The notes under the pieces were generated by a model. It was not told where the DNA came from. It did not search any database and saw nothing but the letters and a program-made list of their open reading frames with translations. Source: Bolinopsis microptera (lineage: Eukaryota; Ctenophora; Tentaculata; Lobata; Bolinopsidae). Taken from it: 64,000 bases of DNA. Within the stretch, counting starts at the first letter, position 1. Every line of letters begins with the position of its first letter. The DNA is taken from the NCBI RefSeq assembly GCF_026151205.1, contig NC_087076.1, forward strand, positions 12,066,902 through 12,130,901. The letters are read 5' to 3'. The position numbers and the translations under genes were made by a program. Below, one piece after another: positions 1 through 11,070 of this stretch.

Positions 1-1597
1 CCAATACAAACTAATATAAATAAGATATCGTTCAATTATAAACGTAAGTAATGTTTAGAAAATATAGAATCTCCCTACACATCCGTACGCCGCTTTACAC
101 ATAGCTATTGCGAAGAAATTATTGCGTGTAAGCCTTTCCAAACACTCTCTCCTCCTATGAACAATGTTAATGATGAATGATATGTGAATGATCCCAATAA
201 ACCAATCACCCTAATTATAAACTAATTACCTAATTATAAACTGGTTCTAGAAATGAAGTGAACACTCTCGGACACCAGTACGTGATGTGTACGCATTGTC
301 AAGTGGAGTGAGGCCTGTGCTCTTGAACTGCAGCAAATTGTAAATTCGTCATGATTGAAGGATTTAACTTTGTTATAGTACCAGCCATAATAAAGTAATA
401 ACAAAAGCTTGGTTTAATCTGCAAATGAGTGCCTGTCTCGGAGCCTTGCGAGCTGTTCCAAGACAGCTATATTACTTTATATTGTCTTGTACTTGGGTTG
501 TACATTACTTTATTGGGTCGAATATTACTTTGTTCGACCCCTAGTCTCCAGCATGCAGAGTTGGTTGTCGAGCTCGATGTGCCTTATAAGTCCTCATTTA
601 CTTATTTATATCTTTCATAAAATTTTGCGGATAATTTTATGACCGACTATTTTTGGGTCGACCTGTACTTATATATTTTCTTTAGAAATATTAGTCGCCC
701 AAAAATCTACTGCCGCTTAGACAGTCAAAGGGGATGCCGTATATTCGATTATCTGAAGTTTTTGTTGGCCCAACCCATAGCACCGTGGTGTACCAGCGTG
801 CCAGCCAGGCCATGGCACGACCGTAATTGTAAACATTGTTAACTCGTGTGTGACATATGTTTTGCAGGAAACTTGAAATATTCTGCATACATAGTTAAAC
901 AAAAGAAATATGAAAACTTTCAATTATAAAAAGCGAAGAATCTGTTGATCCCTTTTCTTTGTGTATAAGGTGAGCATATTTTTAGAGTTAAACGAATTAT
1001 GTCGTGAATTATAATAGATGGTGTATATAACTGTAAGGTTTGAATATGATATTGTAGTCCCCCAAAAGAATGAGCTCTGACTTAAAGTAACTCTTGGTTA
1101 AGACTTTTAGCATGCTCAGTTGCAGATAATATCAATGACTAACATTTTGTATTTAATCGTATGTACGTCAGCTGGGTTCATGAGCGGTCGTCTGTTAGTA
1201 TGTTTTTCATGAATGACAACTTCATTTTATGTTAATGTTATTGAATTGATTTGTTTCACGTTGTAAACGATAGACACCTTCGCTACACCACATTAAACAT
1301 CACGGTAATCTTAAATAGTAGCCAATAACCGTAATTATATTAATTGATCAATCGTGAAATTGAAAACATTTTTCAGTATCGTTAAATTTCAAGGAAATTA
1401 AGATATAACTTGATGATTAATTAAATAGTAATTACCATTTGATTTGAATATTACTAATACTAACCCATTCAATCTACTAGGAAGTTGCTCGCCTATAAGA
1501 ATACAGATTTTTAAATCGCGTTGTTACTTATTATTGGCAATCCCATTTCTGATCGGTCGATTAAATGCTCTTCCTAATGAATTCTCGAGATTGAGTG
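1..1597. other. AT-rich intergenic sequence, no gene seen
   Basis: Only short open frames with no family resemblance are present. There is no tandem array of note. Confidence 0.6.
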
Positions 1598-1599
1598 TA

Positions 1600-1895
1600 C
1601 AGTGGGGTGCCATATGTATTCGTCGTTTCTGATAATGACAATACAAACAGTGTTAAACTAACAATTTTCATTGAACCATAACTCCGCTTCCGGACCACTG
1701 AATTACAAAATTCAAAAATGGGTGTTTAGAGAAAATTCCGAGATTTTCTCGGACGTTAGAAATTATGGTCATTCGTGCTTCAGAAGAAACTGGGCCTTTC
1801 AGAAGGGTCTGGGCCTTGTACTAGAGAAATTCTTCAGACTCGTAATTACACTCACTGCTAACAATATCTTATATCAGACATATGGCACCCCACTG
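1600..1895. mobile_element. 296-bp MITE with TA target duplication, Tc1/mariner-like
   Basis: Perfect 18-bp terminal inverted repeats CAGTGGGGTGCCATATGT lie at both ends. They are flanked by TA dinucleotides (1598-1599 and 1896-1897), the target site of Tc1/mariner elements. The interior has no transposase frame; the open frames there are short and unrecognised. Confidence 0.8.
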
Positions 1896-2262
1896 TAGTA
1901 TACTTATTCGAGCAGTGTGAAAGGTATGCACACTGTTTTTACTGCTTTTGTTCCGTTTTTCAGAGTTTCAAGTTGTTAAAAATATATTTATACAGCTTAC
2001 GAAGGCTGTATAATCTTACAATGTATACTGGTTAAATTATTAACATTCACTGTCACAAATTTTTCTTGCAGTTGTAAATTCTTGCATTTGTGCATAATTT
2101 GTTAAACTTTAATTAACAGTGCCGCGTCCTATTATCCAACCCTTTCCACTCGATCACCCTCCCCGTGATTCCTATTGATGAGCTAAAGAGACCGCTCATG
2201 TAGTAAATGTGTCAGCCACCGCTATAAAACGGGGTGTTACTCACACTCTCCCAGGTCAAAAC

Positions 2263-2394
2263 TTTTACATCATCAACTTTACATCATCAACTTTACATCA
2301 TCAACGTTTTAGATCATCAAGATTCAGCCTTAGCTCTCGGCAGCACTCAGCCTTAGCCCTCGGCAGCATTCAGCCTTAGCTCTCGGCAGCACTC
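2263..2394. repeat. Two short tandem repeats (about 14 bp and 23 bp units)
   Basis: TTACATCATCAACT recurs three to four times at 2263-2321. Three copies of a 23-bp unit containing CAGCCTTAGCTCTCGGCAG follow. A TATAAAA at 2223 lies just upstream, but no coding sequence follows, so I do not call a promoter. Confidence 0.7.
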
Positions 2395-4380
2395 ATAGTC
2401 TTCATTATCACCCGGGCTTGGTAGTCAGAAAATGCCCCAGCAGCAGACTCAACAGACTATAACTATAGGATTTCTACAAAAGCAGTTTCAATGATCGTAG
2501 ACGTAGTGACCTCATGTCGAAAAGTATTTTCGTTTTAGTTTAATCCAGCCGTAAGGTCGTGATCTTGTTAACACGGCTCCAAGACCTGTCTCGGAGGAGA
2601 ATCACAGTGTCATTTCAACCTAGCCGGCAGGTCGAGGTGGTATCAAGTACAGTGTTGTGGTGTTTTGGTTTTTAAATTAGAAGTATGGACATCAAACCAG
2701 TTCTAGTTGATATCAGACTAAACCCAACAACTTGTGCCGTTCAGTTTCAACCAATTCTTTCAACGTAATTGTTGTGCCCACTTATCCAATTTTTAAATCG
2801 CACTCCCAATTTGTTTTCTTCCTTATTATTTGCCGTAATTCCTACTGGCCATCCCACTCTTTGTCAAAATTCTTGCGTATAAAAACAAATTCTCAAGAAT
2901 AAACTATGCATTCTTCAACCTTCTCTGCCAAAATTAAAATGTCTTAGATAACTCAAAGAATTAAATCTTAGTACAATAACCACAAAAATCTTATCACATA
3001 CAGTCTGCAGTAACCGCAGCGACTAAATAATTTAAGTCAAGTTTAAGATGCAATGCATTGTAATAAAGTTGCAATAACCGCGCGGGTGATAATATGCAGC
3101 CCGCAATAACTAAATAACTATATTATTGAAAGGAAAAAAATTGTTTTATACACCACACCACACCGCCAACTCGGTCGTCGGCGGTTTATTTGTAATCTAC
3201 ATATTCTCGCGTCCCAATGATTGTTAGTCAGTACTCAGTACTCGTCAGTCTCAGAGTATACCTGTAAGATAGTGTGATATAATTTTTCAATATCCTGTAC
3301 ATCACCCAAACTCATTTATGAGTGTAAGATGTAAGTAAGCACAGTTGGACTGCACCTGTTAAGCCACAGGAAGATATCATAAACGTTCATCATATTCCAT
3401 GTGGTGGATAAACTAACTATCTTGTTAAAGTTAACATTTGGTTTAGATATCCTGTTGTTGTGTTCGGATACCTATACATCACACTATTGTTATATAGCTT
3501 TATTATATATTTTTATAATCGTCTAGTCACGAGAGTGTAGATCGGTCACTGTGGGCTGCCGGCTGCCCGTTCTTTTAGGACACTGGGGATAACCTTAGTA
3601 ATTGTTAACGGCTCCTTGGGGAAATATTCCCAAACTTTGGCAACTTAGTAATCTCTAGATGGACATTTAAGGGTCTCTTAAGGGTCCCGGACACTTGCGG
3701 GTCACATTAGGCAAGGTTAACACACACTTAAGGGCAGCTTTAATAAGGGTCCATTGATAGATTACAAAGTTTCTAAAATTTGTTCTTGCTTGTTTTGAAT
3801 TCAAGACTTTGTTTAAAAACATTTAAATAGCAGTATCAATTATTGTACATCGTAGCATATCAGAAAGTAGGATTTTGCTTGACGAGCTTTTTTTAAACCA
3901 AGAGGTACCTATTCCGTTTAAGGACCTTTTTCTTAAGTTTGCCCTTTCATTCACTTACTTATGATGCTTATGAGATTACCGAAGAACCCTCTACTGGGAT
4001 ATCAAATGTTTTGACCGTCCATGCAGTGTACCTGCTATCTTGTTTAAATTCAAATTCAGCTAGGAGTTGTAGATCTTCTTCTTCGTAGGGGGCTGTGGTC
4101 ATTATCACTAATGGATAGATCATGACCACTGTAAGATAGAGCATTGGAGCCCTGTGCTTACCCCGGTAAAATAGTTGGAGATCACACCACCGTACTTGCT
4201 AATAAGAGGGAACGTTTTTAGAGAAGCAGTCAGCTCGTAGTTACAACTGCTGTTCCAGAAAAGAAGCACACCAAATGAAATATCATTTAATTATAATTAT
4301 ATATATAATAATAATAATATAATTATAATGGAAGGACACGTTTGTTGCTGTGTTCGTTGAGATTACGAACAATGCCATGT
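2395..4380. other. Intergenic sequence, no gene seen
   Basis: No extended open frame or clear repeat family is seen. An AT palindromic stretch lies at about 4288-4328. Confidence 0.55.
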
Positions 4381-4446
4381 TGGTGTTGAGCCACGCGCAC
4401 GTGTCCATGAGACGATCATACATTAGCACATTAATTACAAAGTTCT
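4381..4446 (-). repeat. Copy A of a 66-bp inverted pair
   Basis: The reverse complement of this segment matches 9455-9520 at 64 of 66 positions, including ATGTATGATCGTCTCATGGA. The two copies are 5 kb apart in opposite orientation. Confidence 0.85.
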
Positions 4447-5094
4447 CGGTAGGTGCAGAGAAGTAAATATAGAAATTAGCTCATAGCTGTGCTTGTTGGG
4501 AATCTGTCACTTATAAATTATTATTATTATGTAGGTAATTAAGGGGCTCAAAGCCCCAAACCTGTTGTTTAATTTCCTCAATTTGCTCAAGTCGCTGATC
4601 TTATGGCTTTTTTATGGCTTGAATCATTCATCTTATGGGTGTTTCAAAGGGGCAGTAATATCCCAGATGGCTTCTCACTAATGACCTGCACAGTATCATC
4701 GCGGTGACTCTAATGAACTATACTGTGTCCTCATGTCACTCTTTTCCTATTTTGATAGCACTTAGTAATAGTTAACTATTGTACCCAGGCAGCAACTTGT
4801 CTTCTCCGCGAGAGTAAAGTTCTTTTTGGAAGACCGGCGTGTTTCACTAAGATGGGCTGACTCCGAGGTTATTTGGTAATTAAAATATTTCAACTGTTAG
4901 ATTCAGAGGAATATAATAAGGAGTTGGTCACAAAAATGTGACAACATGACCTAAAAAATGTTAGATCTGATCCCGGACGGGGTGCCTTAAGAGTATTTCG
5001 GTAGAAAGACACGTGCGCAACCCTGCCTTATAGCGGCCTTATACGCTCAGCAACTTCTTCTAATATTGTTGATAAGCTAAATTGCCCTGTTGGT

Positions 5095-5187
5095 CACGTG
5101 TAACTTAACACATGCACTTGGACGAGCTACAAGCTTGTTGCTAAGCACCCACGTGGGCCCACGTGATTGTTGCCACGTGACCACGTG
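5095..5187. promoter_or_regulatory. Cluster of five CACGTG motifs with a 16-bp palindrome
   Basis: CACGTG occurs at 5095, 5150, 5160, 5174 and 5182. Positions 5150-5165 form the perfect palindrome CACGTGGGCCCACGTG. CACGTG is the E-box core bound by bHLH factors such as MYC/MAX, USF and MITF types. No gene is recognised next to it, so regulatory function is only a possibility. Confidence 0.35.
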
Positions 5188-5689
5188 ACCATTACCAATC
5201 TAGCTAGTGGGTCGAAGTGAAGGTGCTGCCTACGCTTAACGATACAGTTAGAATATATAATACATCTTCTCCGCTAGCTCTTCTCCCCCATTGACCGTAT
5301 ATCTCGAGTGATAATTTGCAATTGTTGTGACTTGTGATACTACTATTAGTAGAATTGAGTTACTTGTCAGGACATAAACTGGCGATGAAACCTTTTACCT
5401 GCCGACGCCTGACACAAATCATTCTTATTTCAAGGAATCTGGTACCAAGACACTGGCTAATTGCCAACTCTGAACTTCCATCAATGTGTAACGCGTATCA
5501 CGTACACTTAATATACACTGCAACTCTATCCGGAAGTGAATTGGTGTGAAAGTTTATTTTTCCGATTGGCATAAATTGATTTGCATGATCTGCTGTAGAC
5601 AACTTTACCTTTCTCGCATAGCCTTCATTCAGTGTGACGTGTTGATTAATGATCATCTTCACGGCTGATCATGGTTGATTGACATTAGT

Positions 5690-5901
5690 ACTACTGTGAC
5701 TATTTGTGTGACTATTTGTGTGACTATTTGTGTGACTATTTGTGTGACTATTTGTGTGACTATTTGTGTGACTATTTGTGTGGCTATTTGTGTGACTATT
5801 TGTGTGACTATTTGTGTGACTATTTGTGTGACTATTTGTGTGACTATTTGTGTGACTATTTGTGTGGCTATTTGTGTGACTATTTGTGTGACTATTTGTG
5901 T
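5690..5901. repeat. 12-bp minisatellite (TATTTGTGTGAC), about 17 copies
   Basis: Near-perfect units with occasional GTGGC variants. Because 12 is divisible by three, several frames stay open on both strands; this is not evidence of coding. Confidence 0.95.
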
Positions 5902-6106
5902 AAGTAAACTCTGAATGTTTCGAATAGAATTAGACGGCAGATATATAATTCCCCAATTTGCCCGTAATAACAGTATGCCCAAACATGATTGGGCTAATTA
6001 ATAACGTCTGTTAAACGAAAAATCAGTGCAGCTATCCACTAAGGTGGAACTCACTGTCTCCAACCCTGACAATCAATGATAAGACCTGTCTTCCAGGTCA
6101 GACTCT

Positions 6107-6260
6107 CCCTGAAAATGCTTGCGGAGATTGCTGTTTGCAATAGTTGGAATAATAATAGTTATTATCGCCGTGATAATGAAAATGCTTGCGGAGTGATAAT
6201 GGGCATTATGTCGTTACCTCACCCCCGTTTACTCTCTGAAAATGCTTGCGGAGATTGCTC
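6107..6260. repeat. Three spaced copies of a ~20-bp motif (TGAAAATGCTTGCGGAG)
   Basis: Copies begin near 6110, 6177 and 6238, with unrelated DNA between them. The flanking DNA on both sides (5902-7897) has no gene I can support. A second short motif, TAAAGGAGTCGTACGCA, occurs at about 6426 and 7446. Confidence 0.75.
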
Positions 6261-7901
6261 TCTGTCCACTGGATTATCGTCAGCATGTCCCTTATTTGGT
6301 GTTAAGTGCTTCCATAACGCTCAAACTACTGTAATATTATTCAGATTATACCAAATGGCTGGTGTAGTGAACAACTATACTTAGCCCAGATCGTCTCACA
6401 GCCGCTAGTTGGTTGAGATTGTTTCTAAAGGAGTCGTACGCACTGCACACAGCCAGGTCGTGTTCTACCAAAGCACGAGAGCAGTACAATTTCACATAAT
6501 AATCCAATTTATATTGTCTTATGCCAGCGTTGGATGATTGAATATATTTGATGAAAGTTCTTTGTGGTATTAAAAGTATTACTCTCTATCATAGTGGCTA
6601 GTATACGACATAAACAACGGCGGTCTTGACGTCAATGGTTGCTTTTTTTACTAACCCAAGGAAAATATAATAGCTCCTTTCAATATTTAATCAATGGCTG
6701 ATAGATACACGTCTTCAGTGGAGTGTGAAGTAAAGCGTGCTTTGTTTTATAATCAATCTATTATGTGATAAGTAAAGTTTGTTTTTGTCGATCAGTTCTG
6801 ATGGGAGGCTCCCATTGCACCTGTCTAACGTCTTCAATTTGTCAGCTTAGTGGACAACTGTTTTCTTCCTTGTAATTATTAATTAATATCCTATAATTAA
6901 TTGCGTGACTGAAGATCATTAGTCCGTTTTTGAAAAAGCCTCTTTTTGTAGGGTTTCAAAGGCAAGACTTTTACGATTTCTTACTCCCAATGCCATTGTT
7001 AATTTCGTGAACTAATAGCAAGTGTATTTTCCACTCGGGCTAATATTCTATAATCTATAATTTCAACAGAATGATAGTTGGGAAATTTGAGATATTGTTA
7101 TGTTTAAAATAATATGCAGATAGCTTATATTCATAATCATTAATTTACGGATATCATGAGTGTACAAATTTGTAAATAATGGTCAAAGATGTTAACTTTA
7201 ACCAAGTGATAAACCGACATGTCTAAATTTTGAAAATTAATCAATAAGTACAAATTAATGCCAAAGTTGTTGACAAGTCAACACAGCTAAGATTCCACAG
7301 CTGATTAATCTTAAAACTTACTAAACAATTAGGTTTAGTAAATTGTCTATCTTATCCGCCCTTTTAAGGACATACCTTATTTGGACAATTTGCTTCTCAG
7401 TCCTCATAGATAGGGCCGTTTATAAATTTGATTACTTTGGTTTATAAAGGAGTCGTACGCAGTGGTAATGATTTGTAGCCGGTTAGCAAAACAAAAGAAC
7501 ATTCTTTAGTTTTAAAATCAAAAGGATAAACGATGTAACTTTGTAATTGGATACAACGTTGAATGACTTTTAATCAACAGCCGAGTATGGATACAAAGAA
7601 ATACAAATATATTCAAGTTCTATGAGTACGATCAATGTAACTATGCTATAATACAATATTGAATGAGTTTATGCTCAATCAGTCTATTACTTTATTATTA
7701 TAGTTTATTCTTTTATCACGTACTGAGATCAAAAGCACTGTCGTTAATTCTGTCGCTCATGCTAATGTTGTTTAATCCGCTATTTAATCTATACACAACA
7801 GTATAAATAGTGGCTCGTTTAAATAGTAGTTAAGTGGACCTTTGAAGAATGCAACCAAGACAACATTTAAATTGCATTAATAGCCCTTTTGTTAAGGATC
7901 A

Positions 7902-8256
7902 ATAATTGTATCCAATGAATTCAGAGGGCCACTAACAACACGGCATCTCTTAAATCTAAACTTACCTTTTTAACAATTGTATTTAATGAATTCAGAGGAC
8001 CACTAACAACAAGGCATCTCTTATATCTAAACTTGCCTTTTTAACAATTGTATCCAATGAATTCAGGGACCACTAACAACAAGGCATCTCTTAAATCTAA
8101 ACTTACCTTTTTAACAGTTGTATCCAATGAATTCAGAAGGCCACTAACAACAAGGCATCTCTTAAATCTAAAGTTACCTTTTTAACAGTTGTATCCAATG
8201 AATTCAGAGGGACACTAACAACAAGGCATCTCTTAAATCTAAACTTACCTTTTTAA
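7902..8256. repeat. Five-copy 71-bp tandem repeat
   Basis: Each unit contains GTATCCAATGAATTCAGAGG and CATCTCTTAAATCTAAACTT. Copies diverge at a few positions. There is no open frame across it. Confidence 0.9.
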
Positions 8257-9234
8257 GCAGACTCCTTATCGGTATCCAACCCTTTGTTTTTATCCAACCC
8301 TTTGAAGTCCCACTGTGACACTAATGGACCTGTTCTAACCTCAACACCTGGGAATTAGTTAGGTTTTGCAGGTGTTACAACTGAGAGACAGCTACTTATA
8401 AAATTATCTTTTACCCTTTGATAAATGATAATGTCGTTAACTTTAAGCATTGCTTCCTTTTGTATTGGACTGAATTAAGTCTGAACACCAATTTTTAGAC
8501 TCGATTTTTTCCATAGAAGTTAAAATGATGTTAACATTGTTAACATTGTTAACACACGTCTATGCACCACGCTTATGATCTGTCGATCATCAACATTGAC
8601 CAAAGAAAAACGATAGACTTTAATCATGCTTCTAATGGTGCTCTTTTCAGTGATTTCATAAATAGAAAAGAGCTGCTTTAATATGATAGCTAATATAATA
8701 GCTAATATAATAGTGATAGCTAATATAATTATATAGCTAATCATAATAACATTATGTTACTGTTAGTATAAGGACAGATAGTTTACTTGGTACGTGTAGC
8801 ACAACCGGTCCAGTTGTAAATTGTTGGATTATTTAACCCATAATTCTTTATTTTAACTAGTCATCTGCAACATTCTTGCAGAGTACGCGGACCTGTAAAT
8901 GTATCAGTTGCTGCAGAAGTTAGATACAGACTTAATGTGTCAGACTTTGTTAAATCATCACCAAACCCTTTGGAGGGCATAAATCCTCGCAGACTTGTGA
9001 AACAATCAAAAGTTTACTAGGTCACATAATTTACTAAATATCTAATATGTAATAGTAACTTGCTCGTATTGGAAACTTTTTTAATTGCAGCGTTAAACGC
9101 TAGTCTCTCGCGGACTAAAAAAAATAAGACAATAATTGCTTTACTACATCGGTGTATACCATGTAACCCACGAATGATTAATATTCGTGCCGTACGACAA
9201 AATATATAATAGTTGGTAAACTTATTTTTTTAAT

Positions 9235-9600
9235 TTGGAAAACTTATGTTTTTTCTCTGACTCAGAGACAAGAGAAAAGCGATGTATTAACGTTAAAATT
9301 GGGCGAAATATTTGTGTCTACAATCATTATCGGTCGGCCGTACATTTGATGATCTTTGTAATATTACTAATTTTCGGCTCTTCCCTCAGCAAATTTAAAC
9401 TCCCAACGCCTCTTCCACAAGATTTAACGCCTCACCACAGACGCCTCATCCACAAGAACTTTGTAATTAATGTGCTAATGTATGATCGTCTCATGGACAC
9501 GTGCGCGCGGCTCAACACCCAACCTGATGGTCTGAAGATTCTGTTTATTCGCGATCGCCGCAACTTGCCGCGAGTTTCGTTTGTTTTCACGTCTTTGTGA
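9235..9600 (+). other. Weak open frame without recognised product
   Basis: This is a 121-codon frame that lacks an ATG at its start. It has a hydrophobic run (LMIFVILLIFGSSL) and then the NFVINVLMYDRLMDT segment shared with the inverted copy at 4381. I do not recognise a family, and it may be non-coding. Confidence 0.15.
9455..9520 (+). repeat. Copy B of a 66-bp inverted pair
   Basis: This copy lies inside a weak 121-codon open frame (9235-9600, TTG start). Both copies read NFVINVLMYDRLMDTCA in the corresponding frame, with one Arg/Trp change just after. It could be a transposon end, a SINE piece or a fragment of a coding sequence. Confidence 0.85.
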
Positions 9601-10121
9601 CTCCAACATATCAACCGATGACAAGTTCAATCTATGCCAATATGTGTCCAGGTGCAAGATGCAGCTGTTTCTACAATTTCACCTCCTCTTCCATAATCTG
9701 CACCTCCAGATCGGCATGTCTAGCATGAAAATAATATTCCGTAGAACCCCCGCTTTGCTTCCTCCTGGCGGTATACCATGTATAATATGCTGGCGACTAC
9801 CTACTTAGCTACTTCACCGGTAATTTGCGAGCAATATGTTTGTTTTGTGTCAACTTCAAGTAGCAGTCAGCTCTATAACCCACACGCACACGCACACACG
9901 TACAACGGTCCGTGTAAGGATACTTCGCTATTACTACTTTTCTTGACGTCACACTCCTTCCCCTAATCCTCCCCACTTTCCCCCCAGTGCAGCCATCATC
10001 ATTAGCGTTACAGATCGGATCCTGCTGCGACGTTGTTATTATTAACTTTGGAGACGTTTTGCTTTGCCCGTAGTGGCTGACTCTGTAACCATCTGGCAGG
10101 TCATTAGACATGGTCGGGTTA

Positions 10122-10299
<178 letters not shown>

Positions 10300-10550
10300 G
10301 CAGTAGAGAGCGGAGCGTTCTTTCATGAAACCATGTGCTTGTAGCTTGGCAGCCTAATTGTTGTTTGCAGGTAATTATTTATCTTCCGTGGCAGAGATGA
10401 AAGCAAATCTTGCTCAGCTCCGGACACATTATGTGGGATATTACCTATCACGGGGGTGAACCGTTTAAAGCGTAACCGTAACATGTAATCCATGGAGTTG
10501 TGCGAGGTGTGAACTTGAGATATTGTCTGTCAAGAGAGCGGAGTACCGAC

Positions 10551-11070
10551 TGGTCACGTGACTATTGGCCCTGGTCACGTGACTATTGGCCCTGGTCACG
10601 TGACTATTGACCCTGGTCACGTGACTATTGGTCCTGGTCACGTGACTATTGGTCCTGGTCACGTGACTATTGGTCCTGGTCACGTGACTATTGGTCCTGG
10701 TCACGTGACTATTGGTCCTGGTCACGTGACTATTGGTCCTGGTCACGTGACTATTGGCCCTGGTCACGTGACTATTGGTCCTGGTCACGTGACTATTGGT
10801 CCTGGTCACGTGACTATTGGTCCTGGTCACGTGATTATTGGCCCTGGTCACGTGACTATTAGCCCTGGTCACGTGACTATTGGTCCTGGTCACGTGACTA
10901 TTGGCCCTGGTCACGTGACTATTGGTCCTGGTCACGTGACTATTGACCCTGGTCTCGTGACTATTGGTCCTGGTCACGTGACTATTGGTCCTGGTCACGT
11001 GACTATTAGCCCTGGTCACGTGACTATTGGTCCTGGTCACGTGACTATTGGTCCTGGTCACGTGACTATA
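10551..11070. repeat. 21-bp minisatellite with CACGTG, about 25 copies
   Basis: The unit is TGGTCACGTGACTATTGGTC plus one base. GGTCACGTGACT centres on the palindrome GTCACGTGAC. The 21-bp period keeps frames open on both strands (repeated HVTIGPG on +, SHVTRTN on -). These are artefacts of the period and not taken as genes. Confidence 0.97.

Noticed and set aside
2222-2300. TATAAAA box followed by repeats, considered as an LTR or promoter
   Set aside because: No paired LTR, primer-binding site or downstream coding sequence was found.
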